From: Argentina anserina
Taxonomy: Eukaryota; Streptophyta; Magnoliopsida; Rosales; Rosaceae
Direction of reading: 5' to 3'
DNA length: 64,000 nt
Assembly (NCBI RefSeq): GCF_933775445.1
Contig: NW_026089511.1
Coordinates: forward strand, 62,001-126,000
Numbering within the stretch: the first letter of the stretch is position 1; each line of letters starts with the position of its first letter. Positions 29,221 through 39,395 of this stretch are shown here, piece after piece. Both the position numbers and the translations under genes were made by a program. The notes beneath the pieces are model-generated. The model was given only the letters and a program-made list of their open reading frames with translations. It was not told the DNA's origin and did no database searches.

Positions 29221-30891
29221 ACACTCCCACACTTGCAAAACTCTCAAATTCAATAGAAACTCGCATCAGAAAGCCTTACAGAAAGATACTCAAACGAGAA
29301 ATGAAAAGATACACAATTGGAATAGCAAAGATACGCAAACGATGTAAAGATACTCAGTTTGAAAGAAACACACTCCCACACTTGCAAAACTCTCAAATTC
29401 AATAGAAACTCGCATGAGAAAGCCTTACAGAAAGATACTCAAACGACAAATGAAAAGATACACAATTGGAATAGTAAAGATACGCAAACGATGTAAAGAT
29501 ACTCAGTTTGAGAAAAACACACTCCCACACTTGCAAAACTCTCAAATACAATAGAAACTCGCTTCAGAAGCCTTACAGAAAGATACTCAAACGAGAAATG
29601 AAAAGATACACAATTGGAATAGTAAAGATACGCAAACGATGTAAAGAAACACAATTGGAATAGTAAAGATACGCAAACGATGTAAAGATACTCAGTTTGA
29701 AAGAAACACACTCCCACACTTGCAAAACTCTCAAATTCAATAGAAACTCGCATCAGAAAGCCTTACAGAAAGATACTCAAACGAGAAATGAAAAGATACA
29801 CAATTGGAATAGTAAAGATACGCAAACGATGTAAAGATACACAATTGGAATAGTAAAGATACGCAAACGATGTAAAGATACTCAGTTTGAGAAAAACACA
29901 CTCCCACACTTGCAAAACTCTCAAATACAATAGAAACTCGCTTCAGAAGCCTTACAGAAAGATACTCAAATGAGAAATGAAAAGATACATAATTGGAATA
30001 GTAAAGATACGCAAACGATGTAAAGATACTCAGTTTGAAAGAAACACACTCCCACACTTGCAAAACTCTCAAATACAATAGAAACTCGCATCAGAAGCCT
30101 TAGAGAAAGATACTCAAACGAGAAATGAAAAGATACACAATTGGAATAGTAAAGATACGCAAACGATGTAAAGATACACAATTGGAATAGTAAAGATACG
30201 CAAACGATGTAAAGATACTCAGTTTGAAAGAAACACACTCCCACACTTGCAAAACTCTCAAATACAATAGAAACTCGCATCAGAAAGTCTTACAGAAAGA
30301 TACTCAAACGAGAAATGAAAAGATACAGAATTGGAATAGTAAAGATACGCAAACGATGTAAAGATACACTATTAGAATAGTAAAGATACGCAAACGATGT
30401 AAAGATACTCAGTTTGAAAGAAACACACTCCCACACTTGCAAAACTCTCAAATACAATAGAAACTCGCATCAGAAAGCCTTACAGAAAGATACTCAAACG
30501 AGAAATGAAAAGATACAGAATTGGAATAGTAAAGATACGCAAACGATGTAAAGATACACTATTAGAATAGTAAAGATACGCAAACGATGTAAATATACTC
30601 AGTTTGAAAGAAACACACTCCCACACTTGCAAAACTCTCAAATTCAATAGAAACTCGCATCAGAAAGCCTTACAGAAAGATACTCAAACGAGAAATGAAA
30701 AGATACACAATTGGAATAGTAAAGATACGCAAACGATGTAAAGATACACAATTGGAATAGTAAAGATACGCAAACAATGTAAAGATACTCAGTTTGAGAA
30801 AAACACACTCCCACACTTGCAAAACTCTCAAATACAATAGAAACTCGCATCAGAAGTCTTACAGAAAGATACTCAAACGAGAAATGAAAAG

Positions 30892-30896
30892 ATACA
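30892..30896. repeat. Target-site duplication ATACA (left)
   Basis: ATACA ends directly before the left LTR and is repeated at 37559-37563. Joining the flanks with one ATACA restores the normal satellite sequence GAAAAGATACACAATTGG exactly, which places the insertion at the start of a B module. Because CAAT follows ATACA on the right and also appears at the altered left LTR end, a 9-bp apparent repeat is visible; 5 bp is the usual size for this superfamily. Confidence 0.8.
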
Positions 30897-32639
30897 CAAT
30901 AGAGCGTTCGTTTAGAACGTCTATAAAATACCCTGAAAAACATCATCGTTAGTATAGAATAAGCAGGGATCGTTCAGTCCGGGGAATCAAAAGGGCCTCA
31001 ACACTTATCATGTTATTGGGGGATTTGATTTGGATTCTAAAACTACAACTGAAAATAAATCCTAAATTACTTATATACAATTGATCAACCACTCATCACA
31101 TAACCAAAACACGAATTCTACTCAAGAAACATGTATGACACGTATTGAATAACATATAGGCAGCAACTATTTTCGATTCTTCTTAAGTCAATTTCAATTC
31201 CAATTCTAATTAGAGCCCGAAGCGGTTCATCTAATCGTTAAGACTTCTTATTTATCTAGAATCAACGAAGCGTTCAATCCTAAACATATGCTAAAAAGAG
31301 TTCAACATAACGAAGCGTACTAGTTAAACACAAAGTAGCACATAAGCACATTAAGTCGAATTGGAGACATGTAAGCAAGCATGGCGTCACTCATCTTGAT
31401 TAAACATGCAAATTCCTAGAACTATCACAGCCCTATATAAGTATCCATAATTGAAACACGAAGCGCATATTCAATCAATGAACACTTTGGTGAATTAAAT
31501 CGCAACCCTAGGAGAACCATGGCCTTGGCTTTCTCAAGCATTGATTTAGATGCACAAATTCAAGGAATAAATTAAAATAAAACCTAAATATAAATTGAAA
31601 ACCTACTGCCCATAGATGCTACACACGGCACACACACATATTTCATGAGTTCATGCAATCAAAACATAAAACCAAAGAAGTCTGAATTTATGTTCTTCAT
31701 ATATGAAACCGAAAATAACATCCAATAATTCATACAATGAATTCGAAATTTGCAGAAAATAAAAAGAAAGATTACAAGTCATGGATGAATCACACATTAG
31801 AAACCTTCTAGGATGAAGCAAGGATGAATTCGAATTGGTGGAGGAGGAAGATGAGCACGGCTTGGTGATGATGGATGAAGGTTTTTGGCTTGAATTTTCT
31901 GGATGTTCTTGGGCAGCAATTCGACTTTGTTTGTGAGAGAATGGAGATGGCGAATTGTGAGGGAGGCCATGCCTTTTATAGAGGAAGGAGGAGAGGAGGG
32001 GCTGCTAGGGTTTTGAATGGGCTGATCCATGTATTTCCTTTTTTTTTTCTTTTCTTTCCTTCTCGATTGAATGATGATAATCTTTGTCAGCCACATGCAT
32101 TCTCCCTTCTTCTAGACCACATGCATTCTTCAGAATTATCTCTTTGTTCTCTCCTTCCTTTTTCTTCTTTTGTTTCCTTCTTTTCTTATTCTTTCCATTT
32201 AATGGCTGGATGAACATTCCCTCCTTTAAGGCTGCATACTTCTTCCTTTTCATCTTATTCAGAAACTAAATTAGTTCTTTCCTTTTTCTCCTTTTGTTTC
32301 CTTCTTCTCCTCTTTCTTTCCATAATTTCCAAGTCATTATCTCACATTTAATTCTGAAAATAAGGAAAGGAAATAATAAATATAAATCACATATGTTACA
32401 GAATTATCGAATAATAAAAATCCTAACCAAACTAGGTTTCCTAGTTCGACAAGGAATACTACTCTATAGCACTCTCGACAATTTCTGCATTTTACACCCG
32501 TTTTAGCACCAAAAGGGAATGAACGTCACTAAAGACTCCTAACTCGACTCAATGACTCTATACTACAATAATAAGGGCTAAGTAAAGTACGAATGGAGGT
32601 AAAAACATGTTAAGAACGTCGCACAAAGTGCTCCTATCA
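30897..32639 (-). repeat. 3' LTR (left copy), with altered outer terminus
   Basis: Direct repeat of the right LTR at offset 4919. Its inner end (32639) is canonical. Its outer end reads CAATAGAGCG at 30897 on the plus strand where the other LTR has TGATAGAGCG, so the terminal dinucleotide is changed and now equals the satellite sequence expected at that point. Internal differences from the right LTR are at 31532 and 31814. It carries the same TATA-like box at 31972-31981 and the same T/C-rich tract at about 32034-32311. Confidence 0.92.
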
Positions 32640-32654
32640 ACTACCCCACACTTG
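32640..32654 (-). other. Polypurine tract at the 3' LTR
   Basis: On the minus strand AAGTGTGGGGTAGT runs directly into the LTR start TGATAGGAGC. This is the expected place for the plus-strand primer of reverse transcription, and a G-rich run before TGAT is common in plant Athila/Tat elements. It is one of three copies of this motif in the interior. Confidence 0.8.
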
Positions 32655-32656
32655 GC

Positions 32657-32678
32657 TTTTGCTAGTCCCTTAGCAAAA
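32657..32678 (-). other. Perfect hairpin just upstream of the polypurine tract
   Basis: TTTTGCTA and TAGCAAAA form a perfect 8-bp stem around a 6-base loop (GTCCCT on the plus strand). In transcript sense it sits immediately before the GTGTGGGG tract. A similar TTGCTAGTCCC...AGCAA motif is, from memory, common at this place in plant Athila/Tat elements, suggesting a conserved role in RNA or priming. Confidence 0.7.
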
Positions 32679-33398
32679 CAAAACAAAACAACACAAAACT
32701 CTATTGCCCCTAAATGATTGCCTCAGAATCTCAAAACACATAGCTTTCAAGTTTAAGCATTTGCATGTAAGCACATAAATTCCAAGTTTCATAAACATGT
32801 TTCATGGAATGAATAAGTAAGAAATGAGACAATAAGCACATAACATGTTTAGTTAATCCAATCCTCCTCACAAGGCATACTCTCTTCTTTTCACTCAGAT
32901 TCATGGTTATGATTCACACACAAGTTTATGCAAGAGAAAGGATAATAAAGCATGAAATAGCTTGCATATTTCATCAAATGAAAGCTCTTTGTGAATAACA
33001 AAAGGAAAACCTCATTTAACAACTAAGTGCACAAATGGACCAAAACCATATGCTCAACTGTTGTGATCATCTCCACAAACCAAGATTTGCTCATTTTAAG
33101 AATCATTAGGATCATTATACAAGGTGAATGTTTAGGCTTAGGTAAAGGCATGGAATATCAAGGAATTACAAAGGTAATCATATAGACTTAGCAGAATAAA
33201 CATCATCCTTATAACACCACACACCATCAAGGGCCTTGGGCCCAATCATCATTTCTACCACAAAGTGAACATGAACAAAGGTCAAATAAACATTTTTAGA
33301 CCTTCAATTACAACTCAACTCCAAATCACACATGGAAGACAACATATTTTCCTTTCTTTCCTTGTATTGCCGATCTCATCATTTTTCATTCATCATCA

Positions 33399-33420
33399 TT
33401 TTTTTTTTTTTTTTTTTTTT
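33399..33420. repeat. T22 homopolymer
   Basis: A run of 22 T on the plus strand (A22 in the element's transcript sense) inside the internal region. Length is likely variable and prone to sequencing error. Confidence 0.9.
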
Positions 33421-33466
33421 CGGCATTTGCTTAAAAGCTTTTTCATATTTTCTTTTCTCATGTCTT

Positions 33467-33479
33467 CCACCCCACACTT
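33467..33479 (-). other. Internal polypurine-like motif, copy 2
   Basis: CCACCCCACACTT on the plus strand differs at one base from the copies at 32641 and 34194. No clear hairpin accompanies it. Confidence 0.5.
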
Positions 33480-34193
33480 ATTTCATGCATCATCACAACA
33501 TCATCTCAAAAATAGTTCTGTCAAGTCTATAGGACAAGGTAGAGATAACTATACTAAGCATGGAGATAACATAGGTGATGAAGAAAAGGCTTAATGTAGG
33601 CTCAATTGGGGTTCAACTAAGGGGTCCCAAGCAGGGCACATATAGGGATACATGGCTGTTTGTCTAAAGTGGTGGTAATCCTAGAAATGATCCATAAATC
33701 CCTTTCAAAATCAGAGCATTTTATGACTTAAAAGTTTCAACAATCACAAAAGATGAGTTCTAGTAAATTCTAGAGTCCATTAAAAGCTATGGCACATAGT
33801 CATTGAATATGCAAAGAATAATGAGGTTCACAAAACAACCACGAAATTTCATATTATCAGTCAAGAAGAAAGCATAGATAGGCTCAAAAACTCACAGGTT
33901 GTTATGGACTTAGACTAACCAAACATGTATGCCATATTACATTCAATCAAAATCTCACATGTTCATACCAAATCCACATTATCAATGAAACTTACAATTC
34001 AATTCTTATGAAATGCAAAACCATCATCTATGCATTTAGAGACATAATCATCCTAGACTTTAGGGGCATCCTAAGACTCAAAACAACACATTTTTTTTTC
34101 GAATTTTTTAAACATTTTTACGAATTTTTTTCTTTCTTTTTCGTTTATATCATGAAATCAAAGTAAAAATCAGCAAACAATGATCATGCAACC

Positions 34194-34206
34194 CTACCCC
34201 ACACTT
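34194..34206 (-). other. Internal polypurine-like motif, copy 3
   Basis: CTACCCCACACTT on the plus strand is identical to the 13 bases at 32641-32653 beside the 3' LTR. It could be an internal plus-strand primer or a leftover of element duplication. Confidence 0.6.
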
Positions 34207-34212
34207 AGAAAA

Positions 34213-34232
34213 TTACATTGTCCTCAATGTAA
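34213..34232 (-). other. Second perfect hairpin beside a polypurine-like motif
   Basis: TTACATTG and CAATGTAA make a perfect 8-bp stem with a 4-base loop (TCCT). In transcript order it reads as ACATTGAGGACAATGT and is followed a few bases later by TAAGTGTGGGGTAG. The arrangement parallels the hairpin plus polypurine tract at 32640-32678. Confidence 0.7.
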
Positions 34233-35197
34233 GCTCAATAATCAGAATGTAATTCATAAGTATAGACTAAGATTACACATCAACACATATACAATTCAAC
34301 CATAAGAGTGAAGGGATAAGAAAATTCAAACTCCCGTAGACGACTCCTCCACAGGTACGGTTGAAATGAGTTGCCTCCCATGCAGCGCTTAATGTTTATA
34401 GTCCTTTAGCCTAGACTCTTCACTTCTTTTTAAGTTGTAGGCCACGCCACTTAGAGTTCTACACCTTCAAATTTGTGCCTCTTTGACTATCAAAACTCAA
34501 TCATGTTCACCCACTCTTAAACTACATCGTATCAAGAAAAAGAACATTAGAAGAGTGAACATGGGAACTCAAAGAATAAGTTAGTATAATGTTAATGATT
34601 AAGTAAAAGTTAGTATAAGTGAAATTAATTGCAAATCATGAATCAAAAGTTAGAGTGTGGTGCAACTCTGCGTCTTACAACACTTGTCGTCCTTCCCAAG
34701 TCATTGAGAGCTTCAATCAACTGTTAAGAATAGAATTCTCCAACTCTTTCTTAAAATCACTATCTGGCAACTAAGGTATACAAAGACACACAAAATGTTA
34801 GAGATTAAGTATAAAATGAAATAAAAGAAATGTTAGCAATTGAATAGAAATATAGTTAAACTTAAAGACAATTTTTTTTCTTTTTGTTCGAAATCTACAA
34901 ATGTAAGAGTAATACTAAGTCTAATTGATTTTATTCACACACAATCCTAACTTTTAAGGTACGTGGAGCAGAGGAGCTAACTGTGCAATGGACTGAAATA
35001 GCCCAAGGTAAGGGTCTTACTGTATCCGATATACCTTAAAAATTAGAATATTATTTTCTTTTGAAACTATATACATCTATTTATACAAAGTTATTTTCTA
35101 AGTTATAAAGCGAGGTGGACGTGCGGCCTAAGTACGTCGTCTAGACACAAATTCATTCCTTTGTTTCAGAAGGCTTGATAGCTAGAATCAGAGATAG

Positions 35198-35473
35198 TCA
35201 CAAGGCAGGACTCATTTGTTGGACACCACGGGGGCCACAACCTCGAAAGGATGCTTTCCCAATCGACTCCATCACCGAGATGTATGTCAGTCTATGGGCC
35301 TCTGAGATCCAATTTTGTAAACCTTGAACCAGGGTAATGAAAATAGCAAGCCCCTTACTCAGCTCGGAATAACTTTGTGTGTTAGACTGCTCGCAAAGTG
35401 TTAATAAAAGCCGCCCACAACCCCAAGTGACCTTTGCAAGGTACAAATGGAGGGTTAAGGCTAATATTAACAA
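35198..35473 (-). pseudogene. Unrecognised 91-codon frame in element leader
   Basis: A 91-codon minus-strand frame, starting MLILALTLHLYLAK, lies about 320 bases downstream of the PBS, where a leader or gag start would be expected. The local sequence is less AT-rich than its surroundings. I see no zinc knuckle or other gag feature, and no recognised domain. It may be a remnant of gag or leader sequence, or a chance frame. Confidence 0.2.
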
Positions 35474-35681
35474 AATGGACTTTACCTATTCCGTTCACCT
35501 TATAACTTACAATAAACTAAGCATAAATAAACATTTAGCTTCCTTAAAAATAAAAATAAAAAATTTAACTATGTGTAACAAGTTTCTTATAGGCATACTA
35601 CTACAACAATATAACAAATAACAACTTAATATACACAATAAAAAATTTTCGTTCTATACAAGTTTTTTTTTTCTTTTGGAG

Positions 35682-35724
35682 TTACTGTTCACAGAAGCAC
35701 TATTTACGATTACTATTCACAGAA
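35682..35724 (-). repeat. Short direct repeat near the PBS
   Basis: TTACTGTTCACAGAA at 35682-35696 and TTACTATTCACAGAA at 35710-35724 differ at one base and lie about 70-130 bases downstream of the PBS in the leader. Function unknown; chance cannot be excluded. Confidence 0.45.
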
Positions 35725-35794
35725 ACAAAATACAATTATACAATTCACAATATAACACAATAGTAACACTTCAAAGCATTGAGAATTAATCAAT

Positions 35795-35812
35795 TCCCCG
35801 GCAACGGCGCCA
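35795..35812 (-). other. Primer-binding site for tRNA-Asp
   Basis: The plus strand reads TCCCCGGCAACGGCGCCA, the 3' end of plant tRNA-Asp(GTC) including CCA as I remember it. Its reverse complement, TGGCGCCGTTGCCGGGGA, is the minus-strand PBS. It lies three bases inside the right LTR, the usual spacing. tRNA-Asp priming is characteristic of Athila-type elements. Confidence 0.9.
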
Positions 35813-35815
35813 AAA

Positions 35816-37558
35816 TGATAGAGCGTTCGTTTAGAACGTCTATAAAATACCCTGAAAAACATCATCGTTAGTATAGAATAAGCAGGGATCGTTCAGTCCG
35901 GGGAATCAAAAGGGCCTCAACACTTATCATGTTATTGGGGGATTTGATTTGGATTCTAAAACTACAACTGAAAATAAATCCTAAATTACTTATATACAAT
36001 TGATCAACCACTCATCACATAACCAAAACACGAATTCTACTCAAGAAACATGTATGACACGTATTGAATAACATATAGGCAGCAACTATTTTCGATTCTT
36101 CTTAAGTCAATTTCAATTCCAATTCTAATTAGAGCCCGAAGCGGTTCATCTAATCGTTAAGACTTCTTATTTATCTAGAATCAACGAAGCGTTCAATCCT
36201 AAACATATGCTAAAAAGAGTTCAACATAACGAAGCGTACTAGTTAAACACAAAGTAGCACATAAGCACATTAAGTCGAATTGGAGACATGTAAGCAAGCA
36301 TGGCGTCACTCATCTTGATTAAACATGCAAATTCCTAGAACTATCACAGCCCTATATAAGTATCCATAATTGAAACACGAAGCGCATATTCAATCAATGA
36401 ACACTTTGGTGAATTAAATCGCAACCCTAGGAGAACCATGGCCTTGGCTTCCTCAAGCATTGATTTAGATGCACAAATTCAAGGAATAAATTAAAATAAA
36501 ACCTAAATATAAATTGAAAACCTACTGCCCATAGATGCTACACACGGCACACACACATATTTCATGAGTTCATGCAATCAAAACATAAAACCAAAGAAGT
36601 CTGAATTTATGTTCTTCATATATGAAACCGAAAATAACATCCAATAATTCATACAATGAATTCGAAATTTGCAGAAAATAAAAAGAAAGATTACAAGTCA
36701 TGGATGAATCACACATTAGAAACCTTCTAGGACGAAGCAAGGATGAATTCGAATTGGTGGAGGAGGAAGATGAGCACGGCTTGGTGATGATGGATGAAGG
36801 TTTTTGGCTTGAATTTTCTGGATGTTCTTGGGCAGCAATTCGACTTTGTTTGTGAGAGAATGGAGATGGCGAATTGTGAGGGAGGCCATGCCTTTTATAG
36901 AGGAAGGAGGAGAGGAGGGGCTGCTAGGGTTTTGAATGGGCTGATCCATGTATTTCCTTTTTTTTTTCTTTTCTTTCCTTCTCGATTGAATGATGATAAT
37001 CTTTGTCAGCCACATGCATTCTCCCTTCTTCTAGACCACATGCATTCTTCAGAATTATCTCTTTGTTCTCTCCTTCCTTTTTCTTCTTTTGTTTCCTTCT
37101 TTTCTTATTCTTTCCATTTAATGGCTGGATGAACATTCCCTCCTTTAAGGCTGCATACTTCTTCCTTTTCATCTTATTCAGAAACTAAATTAGTTCTTTC
37201 CTTTTTCTCCTTTTGTTTCCTTCTTCTCCTCTTTCTTTCCATAATTTCCAAGTCATTATCTCACATTTAATTCTGAAAATAAGGAAAGGAAATAATAAAT
37301 ATAAATCACATATGTTACAGAATTATCGAATAATAAAAATCCTAACCAAACTAGGTTTCCTAGTTCGACAAGGAATACTACTCTATAGCACTCTCGACAA
37401 TTTCTGCATTTTACACCCGTTTTAGCACCAAAAGGGAATGAACGTCACTAAAGACTCCTAACTCGACTCAATGACTCTATACTACAATAATAAGGGCTAA
37501 GTAAAGTACGAATGGAGGTAAAAACATGTTAAGAACGTCGCACAAAGTGCTCCTATCA
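35816..37558 (-). repeat. 5' LTR (right copy)
   Basis: On the minus strand the LTR starts TGATAGGAGC at 37558 and ends GCTCTATCA at 35816, so it has the canonical TG...CA ends. It is colinear with 30897-32639 at a constant offset of 4919 with no net indel. It differs at two internal bases that I found: 36451 (C here, T in the left copy) and 36733 (C here, T in the left copy). It contains a TATA-like box at 36891-36900 and a pyrimidine-rich plus-strand tract (purine-rich in the transcript sense) at about 36953-37230, upstream of that box. Short open frames within it are repeated in the other LTR and have no recognisable product. Confidence 0.93.
36891..36900 (-). promoter_or_regulatory. TATA-like box in 5' LTR
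   Basis: The minus strand reads CTATAAAAGG, a good plant TATA box, with GCATGGCC following. If used, transcription would start about 25-35 bases on, near 36860-36870, making U3 roughly 690 bp and the R-U5 part about 1.05 kb. Identical sequence lies in the other LTR at 31972-31981. Activity is not shown by the sequence. Confidence 0.6.
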
Positions 37559-37563
37559 ATACA
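37559..37563. repeat. Target-site duplication ATACA (right)
   Basis: ATACA follows the canonical LTR end CTCCTATCA and pairs with 30892-30896. The satellite then continues with CAATTGGAATAG, in register with the left flank. Confidence 0.85.
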
Positions 37564-39395
37564 CAATTGGAATAGTAAAGATACGCAAACGATGTAAAGA
37601 AACACAATTGGAATAGTAAAGATACGCAAACGATGTAAAGATACTAAGTTTGAAAGAAACACACTCCCACACTTGCAAAACTCTCAAATACAATAGAAAC
37701 TCGCATCAGAAAGCCTTACAGAAAGATACTCAAACGAGAAATGAAAAGATACAGAATTGGAATAGTAAAGATACGCAAACGATGTAAAGATACACAATTG
37801 GAATAGTAAAGATACGCAAACGATGTAAAGATACTCAATTTGAAAGAAACACACTCCCACACTTGCAAAACTCTCATATACAATAGAAAATCGCATCAGA
37901 AGCCTTACAGAAAGATACTCAAACGAGAAATGAAAAGATACACAATTGGAATAGTAAAGATACGCAAACGATGTAAAGATACACAATTAGAATAGTAAAG
38001 ATACGCAAACGATGTAAATATACTCAGTTTGAAAGAAACACACTCCCACACTTGCAAAACTCTCAAATACAATAGAAACTCGCATCAGAAAGCCTTACAG
38101 AAAGATACTCAAACGAGAAATGAAAAGATACAGAATTGGAATAGTAAAGATACGCAAACGATGTAAAGATACACTATTAGAATAGTAAAGATACGCAAAC
38201 GATGTAAATATACTCAGTTTGAAAGAAACACACTCCCACACTTGCAAAACTCTCAAATTCAATAGAAACTCGCATCAGAAAGCCTTACAGAAAGATACTC
38301 AAACGAGAAATGAAAAGATACACAATTGGAATAGTAAAGATACGCAAACGATGTAAAGATACACTATTAGAATAGTAAAGATACGCAAACGATGTAAATA
38401 TACTCAGTTTGAAAGAAACACACTCCCACACTTGCAAAACTCTCAAATACAATAGAAACTCGCATCAGAAAGCCTTACAGAAAGATACTCAAACGAGAAA
38501 TGAAAAGATACAGAATTGGAATAGTAAAGATACGCAAACGATGTAAAGATACACTATTAGAATAGTAAAGATACGCAAACGATGTAAATATACTCAGTTT
38601 GAAAGAAACACACTCCCACACTTGCAAAACTCTCAAATTCAATAGAAACTCGCATCAGAAAGCCTTACAGAAAGATACTCAAACGAGAAATGAAAAGATA
38701 CACAATTGGAATAGTAAAGATACGCAAACGATGTAAAGATACACAATTGGAATAGTAAAGATACGCAAACGATGTAAAGATACTCAGTTTGAGAAAAACA
38801 CACTCCCACACTTGCAAAACTCTCAAATACAATAGAAACTCGCATCAGAAGTCTTACAGAAAGATACTCAAACGAGAAATGAAAAGATACAGAATTGGAA
38901 TAGTAAAGATACGCAAACGATGTAAAGATACACAATTGGAATAGTAAAGATACGCAAACGATGTAAAGATACTCAGTTTGAAAGAAACACACTCCCACAC
39001 TTGCAAAACTCTCAAATACAATAGAAACTCGCATCAGAAGCCTTACAGAAAGATACTCAAACGAGAAATGAAAAGATACACAATTGGAATAGTAAAGATA
39101 CGCAAACGATGTAAAGATATTCAGTTTGAAAGAAACACACTCCCACACTTGCAAAACTCTCAAATACAATAGAAACTCGCATCAGAAAGCCTTACAGAAA
39201 GATACTCAAACGAGAAATGAAAAGATACAGAATTGGAATAGTAAAGATACGCAAACGATGTAAAGATACACAATTGGAATAGTAAAGATACGCAAACGAT
39301 GTAAAGATACTCAGTTTGAAAGAAACACACTCCCAAAGTTGCAAAACTCTCAAATTCAATAGAAACTCGCATCAGAAAGCCTTACAGAAAAATAC

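Larger units (their letters stand above)
1..30896. repeat. Left satellite block (148/149- and 189/190-bp monomers)
   Basis: Head-to-tail tandem repeat with no other sequence in it. Each monomer has module A (51-52 bp, starts GAAACTCGCATCAGAA), one or two copies of module B (41 bp, starts GATACACAATTGG) and module C (56 bp, starts GATACTCAGTTTG and contains CACTCCCACACTTGC). Two B modules give 189 bp, one gives 148 bp; an extra A in CAGAAAGCC versus CAGAAGCC adds one base. Monomers are close to identical, differing by scattered substitutions and small indels that mark higher-order repeats. The consensus is about 34% GC with strong A-over-T asymmetry on the plus strand. A recurrent local variant has ACTATTAG in place of ACAATTGG in the second B. 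No gene is supported here. The family name is not known to me. The block is cut at base 1 by the window edge. Confidence 0.97.
32640..35815 (-). other. Retrotransposon internal region without gag-pol
   Basis: 3176 bp, AT-rich, in transcript order: PBS, a leader of about 0.8-1.3 kb, then sequence resembling the post-pol part of plant Athila/Tat elements, then the polypurine tract. TTGCCTCCCATGCAGCGCTT on the plus strand at 34371-34390 resembles a motif I remember just downstream of pol in many such elements. The joint replacing gag-pol therefore probably lies between about 34400 and 35200. A 22-base T run is at 33399-33420 and T-rich stretches at about 34090-34145. Open frames here are short (109 codons at most) and of low complexity or unrecognised. 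Confidence 0.8.
30897..37558 (-). mobile_element. Non-autonomous Athila-like LTR retrotransposon (LARD-like), minus strand
   Basis: A 6.66-kb element inserted in the satellite. Two direct LTRs of 1743 bp flank a 3176-bp interior. Orientation is set by the primer site: a match to the plant tRNA-Asp 3' end lies just inside the right LTR on the plus strand, so the PBS and the transcript are on the minus strand. A G-rich polypurine tract lies just inside the left LTR, as expected for the 3' end. The interior has no frame for gag, protease, reverse transcriptase, RNase H or integrase, so mobility would need proteins from a related full-length element. A tRNA-Asp primer and long LTRs are typical of the Athila lineage; family assignment is inference because no coding domain survives. 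A 5-bp duplication (ATACA) flanks the element, and near-identical LTRs show recent insertion. Confidence 0.9.

Noticed and set aside
1..30896. CRISPR array
   Set aside because: Repeats are contiguous 149-190 bp monomers with no unique spacers, no cas genes, and an LTR retrotransposon of plant type interrupts them.
31797..32506. Short frames in the LTRs on both strands (61-112 codons), repeated at 36716-37425
   Set aside because: Overlapping frames on both strands in the LTR, low-complexity (Phe/Ser- or Lys-rich from the pyrimidine tract), with no recognised domain; duplicated only because the LTR is duplicated.
33265..33594. 109-codon plus-strand frame with a poly-Phe run
   Set aside because: Antisense to the element and driven by the T22 homopolymer; no domain recognised.
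35795..35812. A tRNA-Asp gene
   Set aside because: Only the 18-base 3' end is present, next to the LTR; the rest of the cloverleaf is missing. It is a primer-binding site.
35833..37539. Repeated AGAACGTC near both ends of the LTR as a functional terminal signal
   Set aside because: Only 8 bases, not at the true termini, and could be chance in 1.7 kb.
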